A stretch of DNA of 64,000 nt, taken from Ryuthela nishihirai. Taxonomy: Eukaryota > Arthropoda > Arachnida > Araneae > Heptathelidae. The position numbers and the translations under genes were made by a program. The stretch is from assembly GCA_038380435.1 (NCBI GenBank), contig JAWZYU010000025.1, positions 32,030,707 to 32,094,706 on the forward strand. Reading direction: 5' to 3'. Below the pieces are notes generated by a model that worked only from the letters and a program-made list of their open reading frames with translations, searched no databases and was not told the origin of the DNA. This document shows positions 23,546-34,885 of the stretch, in pieces. Within the stretch, counting starts at the first letter, position 1. Every line of letters begins with the position of its first letter.

Positions 23546-25403
23546 AGTCAGGTGACGTCAGCCCGGTCCCTTACGAAGCATTGGAGGTCTTACCTCCTAC
23601 TAATGCTTTGGTTCAACCCTCTTCACCTCGTTACAATCCTGTTTCTCTCCCGCTATTGGAATAACTGCTGCTCTATCTCCATCGCCGTCTTTAGTTCTGA
23701 TAGACTAACAACATTTCTTATTGCAAAGACCGAAGACTTTTTGGCGCCCGAAATTCCTCTTCTATTACATCAGAATGCTATTTCGCTGGAGAGAGTTTTG
23801 AAAGTTTCTTTTCGACGTATTTTTCAGACTGGTTCCTTTCTTCTTTTCCATTCGTGTGTTTGGAGGTGAGCGTCGGGTGAAGATATGGCTTGAGCAGCGC
23901 GTCCCTTAGGGCAGGTAACGTCACTCTCCAGACTGAGCAGCGGACCTAAAGGGCATTGTCCAGTCTATTATTAGACTTCGCACTTTCCTGTCGAAGGAGC
24001 AGTCAACGCGCACGACCTATTATTATTTTCTCGACAGAATCTCTCTCAAAGCAACTCGACCATAGTGATATTGTTGAATGAGGATTATTTCATCCCTCTT
24101 AGAACAAGCTTTCTGTCACACCTCGATTCTCTTTTAGCGCTGCTGAACGACTTTTAGAAATTCCCACAAGATCACGCTAAAAACGCCCTCACATGTTCTG
24201 AACGTGGGTGACAAGGCTATTCAGAGTTCTGACTACTCCTATGATTATTTTCGACACGTACACGTACCCCGAACAACGATCTGGAACAAATACTTTTTTC
24301 CGCTATCTCCTTTAACAAAAGCGACATGAGTTACGATACGTTTTTGCCAACATCAGATACTAGGCGTCAGGGATGGCGGGAACTATTCAGAGACATGCCT
24401 CCTCCTTGGCTGTTACGTTTCTCCTATCGTATTCGCTGCTATTGTCGCGTTTCTTAAGTACAAATTGCGCAATTCTTATTTTCCCAACAGAACGCTTCTC
24501 AAAGAACCTCCTCTTGAATGGGGTTGTTCCATCCCTCTCAGAATACGTTTCTGTCCTACTGTGATTTACTCTGAATACAATTGAATGACACTCATGCTAT
24601 AGCCCCCTCACATTGTCTAAACACAAGACTATTCAATCCTATGGCTTATTGTACATCCAATAGTATTTTTTGCGGTCCATTCTATGGCGAACCCAGCCTA
24701 CGATCTCCAAAAACCCCTTTTTCGTTCCCGACTTTCTTTGGTAAAATTGACGTCTTTGAAATCTACTCACCAACATCAGAGTCAGATCAGGAACGACAGA
24801 TACGTGACGCATGCGCAAGTTACAAAGGTTACGTTTGCAGATCCTAACTACTGTTCCTAACTAATGTTGTCAGAGCTGTCAGTAGTCAGATCGTTAAATC
24901 TTTTGTAAGTTTTTTACCTGGCAATTTTCATTCGCCTTACTGAATGTATATAACTGAAGAGAGAATAGAGCAAAATAAATGTTTGCTTTATAAACAGGAG
25001 CAAAAACTTCAAAGCAGAGCCTTATTTGTTTCCCAATAACGGACACTGGCATGCTTTCAAATTCTTGCAGTTAATATCGATGTAGCACTCTTTACGAGAG
25101 TATCGGTAGATTTCAAGGGAGAGTTTTGTTGAAGGGAAAGAACTTAGAATTACTTCATCCAATTCAATTGATAAGAATATTAAATTCGGATCCAGAAAGA
25201 AATAAACGGTACAAGTTTCTGGATGGAGCTGAGGAAAAGGAAAGGGAGGAGGAGCGCAATGACTAGACTGACGTTTCTTGAAAAATCTATATAAGTATAA
25301 AAAAATAATTTTTTCGCTTCTATTCCGATTTCTAGCATTCTCTAGAAAGTAGGAGGGGGGGGGGTGTTTGCATGGTCCCTTAGCTCCCATTCCCATAGGT
25401 CCG
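23546..25403. other. Non-coding region, possible diverged long repeats and retroelement 3' end
   Basis: No gene recognised. The phrase CAGAAC...TCTCAAAG...ATTATTTCATCCCTCTTAGAA near 24045-24105 has a diverged partner near 24490-24545. About 24950-25010 contains GCAAAATAAATGTTTGCTTTATAA, which looks like the polyadenylation end of a retroelement LTR. The frame at 25022-25396 (minus) has no domain. Confidence 0.3.
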
Positions 25404-25925
25404 AATTTGAAGAATATCTGTTATTAGAAAACCATTTAAAGCTCATGCATTTAAATTATAATAGAAGAAACAATTGCATCCAGCGAATAAGAAATGATCG
25501 TTTTCAAATGGAGTAAATTGGCAGTTTATCACTTCAGTGTTATCTAACGGTGGAAATTTAAACCAGTGAAATATTCATAAAATGCGAAGAGTAATAGTGT
25601 ATATGTAGCTAGCTAACCACGATAAAACTTTTAATTTCACTTTCAAAATTAAAAAAAAATTCAACTTACTGTAGGGGGAAAATGAGACAAACGCTGTTGT
25701 TCATGTAACCAGAATTTTTCACCACTTAAATTCTAGATTTCTAGCATCAATAGACATTTTACAATACCAATTAAAATTTTCATATTTATCAACTTTAGCT
25801 TCTTCTAACGGTGGAATTTAAAATTAATGAAAATTTCGGAAAATGCAAATCGTAATGCAGTAGGATCTCAAATCATATGAAGAATAGGTTCCTAGTTCTC
25901 TCTGCATTCGCATAAGTAAGGATTT
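25404..25925. repeat. Distal end of receptor block A, inverted relative to 40553-44430
   Basis: Bases 25670-25835 match the reverse complement of about 44274-44430, and 25841-25925 match the reverse complement of about 40553-40660. The RTE LINE at 40661-44264 interrupts the other copy exactly between these two parts. Within this segment the phrase CTAACGGTGGAA...AAAATGCGAA near 25540 is repeated near 25803, so the unit has an internal direct duplication of about 260 bp. Confidence 0.8.
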
Positions 25926-26982
25926 CCCTATGGAAATCTATTTTAGGTATACGCGAACTCCATAAAATTATGATCCCGTCTATATGAACGTTACTTTGCA
26001 AAATGATCATATATTTCAAAGTATAAATTTTATTAAATACTGTTCCTGAATACTATAAGTTTTTTGGTCCTTATCCTTTTCCTCCGTTTCCTCAATAGAT
26101 TCAGGGTCGCCTGGAACGATTTTGACAGGAGTTTGGGTCGGTGATTTCGTTACTCTTTTCGCGCAGGCGCCGAAACAGGAGTGTACGAGGAGGCTCTTTG
26201 CTGCGATGTGGTGGGAGACTGCGTAATGGCAGAGGTGAAGAGGGCATTTCTTTAAGAATTTAACCTGAAGATCGTGGTGATAGAACTTAATGAACATTAT
26301 GCTACCTCTTGGGCTGGAGTTCCTTGAACATCTCTATCTTAAGGGAAAGAAACATCTGTTCACTTCTCATTAGACAGCTGTTAAGAGACATCTGGAAGCC
26401 TCCCGCTACGGCTACTATTTCGTAATATGTTATTTTGACCTGCACTTTTTAAGGTTCTCCTGCATAGCATGTCACGGCTTATCATCCAATTGATACCATT
26501 ACCATCCGATCCGTTTAAAACCCATCAGATTAGATAGGAACGGGAATTTTTAACACCATGTGGAGTAGGGTAATTTTTCTGAATCACTACTTGGAATCTC
26601 TTGCAAAGCTTAAAATATTCGTAAAACACTCGAAAAAGGTTCTATTTCATGCAGCAAAAGTTTAAAGTTAAGTTTTAAGGAGATCAGTGTGGGTTAAGTT
26701 CGAATTTGAAATGTAAAATTTTAATGTAGCAACACTCGCTTTAAACTTTTAGTTTTTAATATCGAAAAATACTTCAACTACTAAACTTTAATGGCCTCCA
26801 TTTTTCCTTCTGTTCTGATTCTATTCGACTGCCACATTATAAAAGCTACCAGTAAAAAATAACTGTTTAATTCTAGTAAGTTCATTTATTCGATGCTGTT
26901 AGCGGTTTCTTAGAAAATCTGTGGAACTCTCGTCCCGAGGCAGTCGAAATCGAATAGAGCAGTGGTAGTAGTGGTGTCGCAC
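25926..26982. other. Spacer left of the Polinton, no convincing gene
   Basis: One minus-strand frame at 26016-26297 (93 residues) has somewhat gene-like composition, with a Cys/His-rich middle and an acidic, lysine-rich tail. It has no start context or domain I recognise. The remainder is AT-rich. Confidence 0.35.
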
Positions 26983-27880
26983 TATAGCGATCCCCCTTTG
27001 CACAGTGCTTTCCCCCTATTACTTCACAAGCCACGCCCACTTCCGGTCACACCCCTTATTAATATTCATGATTAATAATTAATTAAAAATTAATTAATCG
27101 ACCTTTATTAAAAAAATCCCCTTTATTAAAAATTACTCCCCTTTATTAAAAAACCACTTCCTCCCCCTTCGAAACCGTGGCGCCATCTAGTGACTATGAC
27201 GAGTACTATTCCTAGAAAAAACTCTATTTTAGCTATAATTTCCCGATTTTTGACTCCCCCTTTTTAAAAAAATCCCCTTATCAAAAGTTCCACCCCCCTC
27301 ATTAAATCACACCTTTATTAAAATTACCTCCCCTTTATTAAAAACGCCCCTTATCAAAAGTTCCCTTTGTTAAACTCCGCATATCACAAACCTCCTTGGT
27401 ATCCACGTTCATTTTCGAAGTCCAACTAAACTTTGGGGTAGCAACGAACGGATGATGCAATCCTCAATTACAAAGTCCCAATTTTTAAATCCCCCTCATT
27501 AAAAAAACCCCTATCAAAAGTTCCACCCCCTTCATTAAAATTCCCTCTCATTTATTAAAAAAACCACTTATCAAAAGTTCCCTCCCCTGTATTAAAAACC
27601 TCCCTTATCAAAAAGTTCCCTTTATTAAAACTTCCCTGATCACAAACTCCCATTATATCCACGTTAATTTTCCCAAGTCCAGCTAAACTTGGGTCTGGCA
27701 GCGATCAGAAAATCCCCTTTATTAAAATCCCCTCCCACTCATTAAAAAAACTCCTTATCAAAAGTTCCCTTTATTAAAACTTCACAAACTCCCTTGGTAT
27801 CCACGTTCATTTTTTCCAAGTCCAACTAACTTGGGGTTGCCAACGATCAGAATGGTTGATGCATTTTTGGAATTTGACCT
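26983..27880 (+). repeat. Polinton left terminal and subterminal repeats
   Basis: The first about 330 bases match the reverse complement of the right end (about 39985-40260), including GTGGCGCCATCTAGTG and an AT-rich palindromic stretch near 27070-27100. The left end is longer because a subterminal unit ('GGTATCCACGTT ... CCAAGTCCAACTAAACTT') occurs three times (about 27398, 27655 and 27796) against once at the right end (about 39900-39945). It is filled with short phrases such as CCCCTTTATTAAAA and CTTATCAAAAGTTCC. Confidence 0.85.
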
Positions 27881-28273
27881 TCATCGAGTCATGCATGTAG
27901 CAACAAGCAGGGCAGCGTTCGTCAACAGATCTTTTCTTATCGGAGTGAGGGGACAAGAGGAATGTCACCACATGCTTTCTGCAGCATAGTATTTGCATTT
28001 GTTGCTGATAAGATCTGAATTCGTCTTAATATCTGGAAGCTTTATCCACACCTGAGCGAGTGAAGGTTCTTATCGCTACACCGTCAAAGAGTGAACGCCG
28101 ATGGGGGGTTATCTGTTTACATCTGCTACTGATAAACGAAAATATTTCGGATGACGGTTTAGCTCACGTGTTTACTTTGTATCTCACGACGCGGGGCTTA
28201 TCGGACGAAGGTCACTCGACCTAGATCATGTCAAAAGATGTATCAAGGGCGTTTATGAGATAACATTTGCCTG

Positions 28274-28280
28274 TATATAA
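28274..28280 (+). promoter_or_regulatory. TATA box for the polymerase gene
   Basis: TATATAA lies about 108 bases before the first ATG of the polymerase frame (28388). A TCAGAAA initiator-like motif lies at 28321-28327, slightly farther from the TATA box than usual. Position and sequence fit a core promoter; there is no other proof. Confidence 0.5.
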
Positions 28281-28387
28281 GCTCGCACCCCCGCTGGCTA
28301 TGGCATTCCTTGCTTACTGGTCAGAAAGCTATCAGAAGTTTTTGCTATTAGTTTGCTCCTAGCTTTCGAAGTCTGTCTTTTTGCGAG

Positions 28388-31300
28388 TTGCCTACGATGA
28401 TACATGAGTTTTCACAATCTGCTGAGATGGCCGCTGACAGAAAGGATGTAGCCCATTCCTTTGAAGAGTTGCATTCCCTCGTGAGCAAGTTAGAGGGCAA
28501 GCGGTCAGCATCACCACTAAAAAAACCACCTGCAGCCCTCGCACCCAAGCGTGTCTGTCTGCCTGCACTCCAAATCGGTGGAAAGAGTTTACGCGCTGCT
28601 CCTCAGGTGTCCGCTGCGGCAAGACACCCATCCGATAGTCGCACCTACATCCCGGCGCATCCGTTAGATGGAGCCGTTCCAGGTCCTTCGTGCTCCGATG
28701 ACGTCACATCTGCATTCTCTGCTTCTGGTGTGAGTTCTTCTGATGTGCCTCATTACAGCATTACTAAAGTGAGTAACTTTAATTCTGCTAAATTTAAGGT
28801 GTAATTGATCTCAATGAGCGTCCGTCTCGAGTTATGCAGGATGTGGAGCCCCACAATTTCCTATCAGTGCTACACTCCCTGCACGTAAAAATGCTTGAAG
28901 ATGTGGTGCCTGAAGGCGAATATAGTCACGTTAGGCTGTGTTTCAGATCAACAGAGTTACGAAACGCCGTAAATTTAAGTCTCATAAGGCGAAACGACTT
29001 AACGTCGGAGCGATTCATGACTGCCCTCGACAGAGTGATTCAGTCTAATGAAGGACTTGGTGCACAGAGTGAATTGGAATTCGATTTCGTGTGTGACAAC
29101 CTAGACCGTCAAGGCCGTGGATGTTCAGCCCCCCTGACACGTACCCTCGCTGACGTGCAATCGTTCATGAAAAACAAGAGAGCTCTAGTAAGAATCGTCA
29201 ATAGAGATTCCATCTGTCTGGCAAGAGCTCTCGTGGTTGCCAGGGAGTTGAGTTTAAAAACAGAGGCCTGATGAAAATCAGGGATTATCGTTTTCTGCTG
29301 CAGACAACATTAGTACTGCAACTTCACCTTGATGCCGGCGTTCCTGAGGGTCCCTGCGGCCTCCCCGAAGTCCGACTCTTTCAACAGCACCTATCCAGGA
29401 CTATCGCGAACTTGTTTATTCCTCCGAGGATGGATTTGTGCCTATCTTTGGCAGCCAGGAAGCGCCCAACAATATTTATCTTCTCTATGAAAACGAACAT
29501 TATGACGTGATTACAAAACCTGCAGATTTTTTCGCCGTAAATAAATTCTGTCCTATCTGTCTAAAAGCATTCAATTACACCCACACATTCAAAGGAACCT
29601 GCAATCGCTGCCTATCCCAAGACGTTGTTCATTTTGAAGACCCTCTGCTTTGCCCCTCTTGCAACATGTATCTGTGGGGGCTTGAATGTTACAAGGTGCA
29701 TTTGACACAAACCTGAAAGACCAGATATCAATGCGTGAAATGCCTTGATATTTTCGACCCGATGAAAAAACATCACTGCAAATCTGGAAAGCCTCAATAC
29801 GTCAAAACCTGTAAGACGGACATTATCGAAATGGACTATATATATACTTCGACTTTGAAACAGTTCAGCTTCCTAACGGGGTTTTGCAAACCATCTTGTG
29901 CTTCGCCACCTTTCACGAGGACAATGATTGAAATTTGTGACATTTACCTGTGTAAAGGAATTCATGGATTGGTTACTGAGCAAACGGTCCCCAGGTGTTC
30001 AACGTTTTAAAAACGTAACCGTAATGGCTCATAACCTGAAAGGTTTCGACGGTTTTCCAATCTTGAAAGATTTATACAGTAGGTTCTTGAAACCCGAGAT
30101 TATATATATATCAAGGCAGCAAACTTCTGGGATTTTTTTAACAGGATTAAAAATAAGGTTCAGAGATACCTTATCCTTCATCCAGGCACCACTTCGTAGC
30201 TCACAAAAACCTTTAACCTGGATGAAGAGAAAGGTTTTTCCCCCCATAAGTTCACCTGTGTGGAGAACCTCCATTACGAAGTGCCTGTTCCTAACCGTAC
30301 ATATTTCGGGATGTGCGACATGGATTCTTCAACCCAAGCAATGTTTCAAGATTGGTACGCTGTAGCGCATTCTGAAACATGGAACTTTCAAACGGAGTTG
30401 TCCCATTAGTGTAGAGCGGATGTAGATGTTCTACACCGAGGTGCCGAGTGTTTTCGTCTACAGTTTAAAAACCTCAAGGGATCGACCCCTTTGCTCAAGA
30501 TCTGACGATTGCGGGGGCCTGCCTGAGGGTATTCAGAGCTAATTTCCTAGAAGAAAACGTTCTCACTGTCTGTCCTGCTCGAGGTTACAGTGCTAGTAAT
30601 GACAGGCAGTCTTTAAAAGCACTCGCCTGGCTCGATTACATAGCGACCAAGGAAAACATCGAGATTCGAATGGCGCACTCTGCTGATGGAGAGGCCAAGA
30701 TTCGCACGTACAAAATTGATGAGATTAACAAAGAAAAAAAGATTCTATGGAAAATTAGTGGCTGATATTTCCATGAATGTGAAAAACGTTTCCGCCCCGA
30801 TGCCATTCTGCCTACGTCTAGAAAACACTTCGGCGCCATTTACTCGAAAACCTTGGATCGACTTAATGCGCTCAAAATCCTGTTACCTGACTACGAACTT
30901 AAAGTTCTCTGGGGGCACGATTTTGACAAGATGTTCAGAACAACTCCGCTTCTAGCAAAGATTTATAAATCCATAGAGCCCATCAGAAGGATAGGAAGCC
31001 GCTATTTCCTTTACGGCGGATGAACGGAAGTGTTTTCCACATATTCATCGATCGATCAAGGTGTGCAATTAGAGTACTGCGACATTAATTCCTTGTACCC
31101 TTATGTGTGCAAGTACTCGGAGTTCGGCAAAAGTCATCCCATCGGAATAACCAAGGACTTCCATCACGACATCGATTTCTACTTTGGGATAGCTCATGCG
31201 ACTCTGCTACCCCCCTTTGATCTGTTCATACCTGTTCTGCCCTACAGAGCCGGGGGAAAACTGCTCTTTCCACTCTGTCTGCGCAGAGTGCAAAATCCCT

Positions 31301-32038
31301 GTATGTACACTTAGCGAGAACGAGAGGTCCTTAACAGCATCTTGGCCTACCATCTTGATTTACGCTGCAATGAGAGCCGGGAACCACCTCGTGAAATTTC
31401 ACGATGTCTGGCATTTTAATGCCAGAATGAAATACAACCCCAGCAGTAAATCAGGAGACTTGTACACATCGTACATTAACACATTCTTGGCAGCTAAACA
31501 ACGATTCACAGGATTCCCACCTCATGTGAAGACAGAGGCCGAAAAGGAGGAATTTTGCGAGAATTTCTACAGATCAGAGGGGGTTCGGATCCATCCCTCC
31601 GAAATTGTGAAGAACAGCCTCCAGAGGTCGCTCGCTAAATTAGCACTCAACTCCTCGTGGGGTAAGCAAGCAGAGGGGATTGAGAAGACGAAGACCCAAT
31701 TAGTCACCTGCCCCCTGGAATACACGAGACTGTTAACCGACTGTACACTCATAGTGAAGGACGTCAGCCCCGAGTCAGCACTGAGAGTAGTCAATAAAGA
31801 CCACTACAGCTTCGAACTTTTGAAAGCTATGGTTTTGGACAAAACACAGACTTCTGAGACTTTTGATGTTCCCTTTAACATGATAAGAAACAAGGCTCAA
31901 GGGACACTGAACAACAAACCCATTGTAAAAAAATTCCGTGTTGTCCTGGATAAAAGGTATATACCTCCAGGAGAGACCTGTTCTGTGCCTTTTGGATTTG
32001 GAGATACACAGCTCGACATATTGATTGATTTGCTGTAA
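28388..32038 (+). pseudogene. polB: Polinton DNA polymerase B, multiply frameshifted, motif C missing
   Basis: It replicates the element by protein-primed synthesis in the related families. Pieces in order are a low-complexity N-terminal extension (28388-28804), the conserved N-terminal domain (28834-29268, ending SICLARALVVARE), a zinc-binding region (about 29540-29800, CPICLKAF, CNRC, CPSC), and exonuclease motif II AHNLKGFDGFPIL (about 30030-30068). Then come ADVDVL (about 30420) and a linker to TIAGACLRVFRANFLEENVL. Palm motif A is DINSLYPYV (31082-31108). Motif B is SLAKLALNSSWGKQ (about 31628-31669). The end is RVVLDKRYIPPG...PFGF. At least eight frame breaks are visible. Between DVSPESAL and SFELLKAMV the motif C segment (DTDS) is absent, implying an internal deletion near 31780-31810. 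Confidence 0.93.
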
Positions 32039-32059
32039 GTTGATTTTTTATTGTACACA

Positions 32060-32535
32060 ATGATTTTTTATAAAAGTATTTTAAAAATGTGTATTTACCA
32101 TATTGCAGGGTTTTTAAATGTGGTTTTAAAATGTTAATGGCATATTGCAGAAAAAGTATTTGTATCATACTGTGTATATTTAGTGTATTGCAGAAAAAGT
32201 ATTTGTATCATACTGTGTGAATCTAGCGTATTGCAGAAAAAGTATTTAAAATATGTTTATAAAATGTTAATGGCATATTGCAGGGTTATAAAAGGTGCAA
32301 ATCTAGCATACTTCAGAAAAAGTATTTAAAATGTGTTTTTAAAAAGGTGCAAATGTAGCATACTTCAGAAAAGTATTTAAAATGTGTTTTTAAAAAGGTG
32401 CAAATCTAGCATACTTCAGAAAATGTATTTTTAAATGTAGTTATAAAATGTTAATGGCATATTACAGGGTAATAAAATGTGTGAATCGGGCATACTTCAG
32501 AAAAAAGTATTTAAAACGTTAATAGTGTATGTATT
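32060..32535. repeat. AT-rich tandem repeat between the converging Polinton genes
   Basis: The unit is 'TAGCATACTTCAGAAAAAGTATTTAAAATGTGTTTTTAAAAAGG', with an older variant 'GGCATATTGCAGAAAAAGTATTTG'. About eight to nine imperfect units of about 50-60 bp run from 32060 to 32535. The array separates the 3' end of the polymerase gene from the 3' end of the minus-strand genes, where terminators or a replication-related site could lie; that role is speculation. Confidence 0.85.
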
Positions 32536-33261
32536 TTTTAAATTAAGCTTTTTTTAAATCGTAATATGAAATAAACTTTGATTATTCAGATATACTTTGA
32601 GGTGATGAAAATATGTTGCTAGCTAGCATGCTGTCCATATAACCCGCAGCCAGGTATGCGAAGCTGTCAGGATCGCAGCAGCGTTTTCATTGGCTCTCCT
32701 CTGTGTGCGCTCTCCATGTACTAGCACCCGCTATTGCACTTCCGGTTTTGAGATGACAACGGAAGTCATCGCTGCTCTCTCGGCGTGCGTCTGCACTAGC
32801 GCCATCTATCTCACATGGATTAGGTTTCTCACTTGGTGTATAATCGAACTGTAAATATTGCTATCATTCTACTATAATACCCATAGTAATGTCTGCATTG
32901 AAATATACTGTACCATTTAGCTAAATAAATGTTTTTTTTAAAAACCAGTCCCTTTATTTTCCAATCTTCAACACTATATTTATGTGAGTAAAAAGATGGG
33001 TCAGGAAGATGATGTTTCTATGGATAACATTTCTAAAACCTAATATTTAAGTGTTGTAAAATTCACGGAAATAATGAACAAGAGGCGTATATCAGTTTTA
33101 ATTTTTTTTATCGGATATCACAAATTTTTTAATACATTGTTTTTTTTATCACAAAATGGTTTTTAATACAGAATTTTAATACAGGGTTTTTATCGCAAAA
33201 TTTTAACTCAAGTCTTGGAAATACATTGTTTTTTTTTACAGACGTCTTCAAACAAATATCT
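32536..33261. other. Intergenic Polinton sequence, with a GC-richer island at 32620-32825
   Basis: No coding domain. The island (GCTAGCATGCTG to CACATGGATTAGG) differs in composition from the surrounding AT-rich DNA and may be a separate insertion; no target duplication was found. AATAAA-type signals occur at about 32569-32574 and 32922-32927. Bases 33120-33240 have short direct repeats of AATACATTGTTTTTTTT and AATACAG. Confidence 0.4.
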
Positions 33262-33961
33262 TTAATATGAAGTCCATTCAAATAATTTCCTTTTCTTACG
33301 TCGGACGGGAACAAAGTCGCTAATTGGAGGCTGAGCAAAAGTCTCTGATATTATTTGTCTGGGACTGTTGACCTTTACTTCATGGGGGGCTTCCAATTGT
33401 CGGTTAAATAACAGGTAATTTTTCAATACAGAGGAACTTTTCAGTTTTATCATCAACGTGAGATTCAAGAATTTTCTTCATCTCCGTGTCTAAATCACGC
33501 ACTTTTTTTCGTCTGTTTCGCCTTTGAACAGCCTTCACTGAAATCATTTTCGAAATAAAGACCCCTGGTAAGGCCACTGTAAGAAAGGGAAGTAGAAATC
33601 CCGATCCCTTTTGCAGGAGACGTTTCTTGTGATGGACAGATGCACGTTCGGAAGCTAAACTTCTTATGACATTCTTGTGACTTCGTAAATACTTTAATAC
33701 TCGATGGGAGACAGATATATTCCCTTTTAAGAAATTACTACACACTTCACATAGAGCATACATCTGAGGGTCAGAGATGTTCTTCAACAGAGCTGCACGT
33801 TGCTTTCCCACAAGTTTTGATAAACACTGAAGGAACGGGCCTTGAGATCTAACTTTCATTTGGGACGTAGAGTGTCTTGGGTTCTTCGGAAGGGAGGATC
33901 TTGGCACAGAGCCTTTCACTGTCCAACGTTCTGGGATGGAGGTCCTCGCAAAAATAGCCAC
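33262..33961 (-). pseudogene. Small basic Polinton protein downstream of the ATPase
   Basis: A frame open from 33961 to 33404 covers the gene. The likely start is the internal ATG at 33857-33859, which overlaps the ATPase stop (33849-33851) by 11 nt. The product is about 150 residues, Lys/Arg-rich, with CEVCSNFLKGN, then YLRSHKNVIRSLAS, then KKRLLQKGSGFLLPFL, and a hydrophobic patch. Polintons commonly have a short basic ORF of this appearance at this place; its function is unknown to me. The first frame ends at 33404, and a second frame (33468-33262) continues with a basic end (RRKKRKLFEW), suggesting a frameshift near 33410-33460. Confidence 0.6.
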
Positions 33962-34469
33962 AGGGAGGTTGTGTAACTAGTCTATAAGCATCAGTCAGGA
34001 GTTTGGAATGATGTGGAAATACTTGTCTTGCCAGATGCGTTATTTGTGAAGCGTCCTGACAGTTGCGAAATAAAAACTTATAGTGAGCATTGAGTGATAT
34101 AGTCCTAGAATATCTTCCCTTTAAAAACAAATTTGAAAGATCAGGACAATCGTGATATTTTTATGATGACCTCCACGAATAAACAATTGAGATATGCATT
34201 CGCTGGCCAGACTGTTCCATCAAGTCGTCCAGCACCAGAAGCGTAGGTCTGAGGGGGTTAAATTCAGATCTACAGGTAGTCCTTCGTAAAATTTCAGTTT
34301 TCTTAAAAGGTTCAAAGGCAAGTTGCCACTCCCCGTAGCAGTAAAGGACACGTTGGGGCTGGGGTTCGAACACCTGAGCGGCTTCTTTGATGAGTTTCAG
34401 AGTGAAAGTCGTCTTTCCACACTCTGAAGGAGCAGCAATTATAATATTTGAAGGAGTTCGGAGAATCAT
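33849..34469 (-). pseudogene. Polinton DNA-packaging ATPase (FtsK/A32-like), frameshifted
   Basis: In Polintons and related viruses this ATPase is thought to pump DNA into capsids. The N-terminal half (34469-34161) has the Walker A loop APSECGKTTF at residues 13-22, CYGEWQ and Walker B TLLVLDDLM. The C-terminal half (34130-33849) has SLNAHYKFLF, then ITHLARQVFP, typical of the family. Two frame changes between about 34200 and 34130 separate them, and a stop ends the first half. The ATG overlaps the protease stop as ATGA (34466-34469), and its own stop overlaps the next gene by 11 nt. Confidence 0.92.
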
Positions 34470-34885
34470 CGTACTACCATACAGTCGTTAAAGTCTACTC
34501 GACACGTGTAATCCCGATGCAGTACTGTGGGAAGAGTCGAATCACTCGCTCTTTTAAACAGGAAATACAGACAGTGAGCACCGCAAGTGTCACCCATGGG
34601 GTTCTGCAGAGGTATCGAGGGATGTAACACGTAACTTATGCCTAGTCGACTCTAGTATTCTTGCATGGAGACACCGGGACTCGTCCCCAGGGGGTCAAAA
34701 TGATCCACGTACATTCCTTTCTTGTAAACAGCTATCCAGTGGGTTCCAGGCAAGGAGGACGGATCGGTATTATAGATAAACAAGGCTTCTGACCGGTCGA
34801 TTCTGCGAGGTAGTCTGTCAGGTGGGAACACACCTAGACTTGTAGGTAACATTGAGAGGAAGGATTCTAACTGAGAGGTATTCAT
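34466..34885 (-). pseudogene. Adenain-like cysteine protease, one premature stop
   Basis: In the family this enzyme matures capsid proteins. From ATG 34885 the frame holds the catalytic His block GTHWIAVY (about residues 48-55), then VDHFDPLG for the acidic residue. A TAG at 34652-34654 (codon 78) interrupts it. The same frame continues through a Gln before the nucleophile block GDTCGAHCLYF to a TGA at 34466-34468. The full length would be 139 residues, normal for Polinton proteases, so a single nonsense codon is the only visible defect. Its ATG overlaps the capsid stop as ATGA (34882-34885). Confidence 0.93.

Noticed and set aside
26016..26297. A 93-codon minus-strand frame with Cys/His-rich and acidic parts
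   Set aside because: The composition is somewhat gene-like, but there is no known domain, no clear start context and no partner exon, so I did not call it a gene.
27380..27870. Regularly spaced repeats at the Polinton left end considered as a CRISPR-like array
   Set aside because: The host is eukaryotic, units are unequal in length, and spacers are themselves repetitive. They are subterminal repeats of the Polinton.
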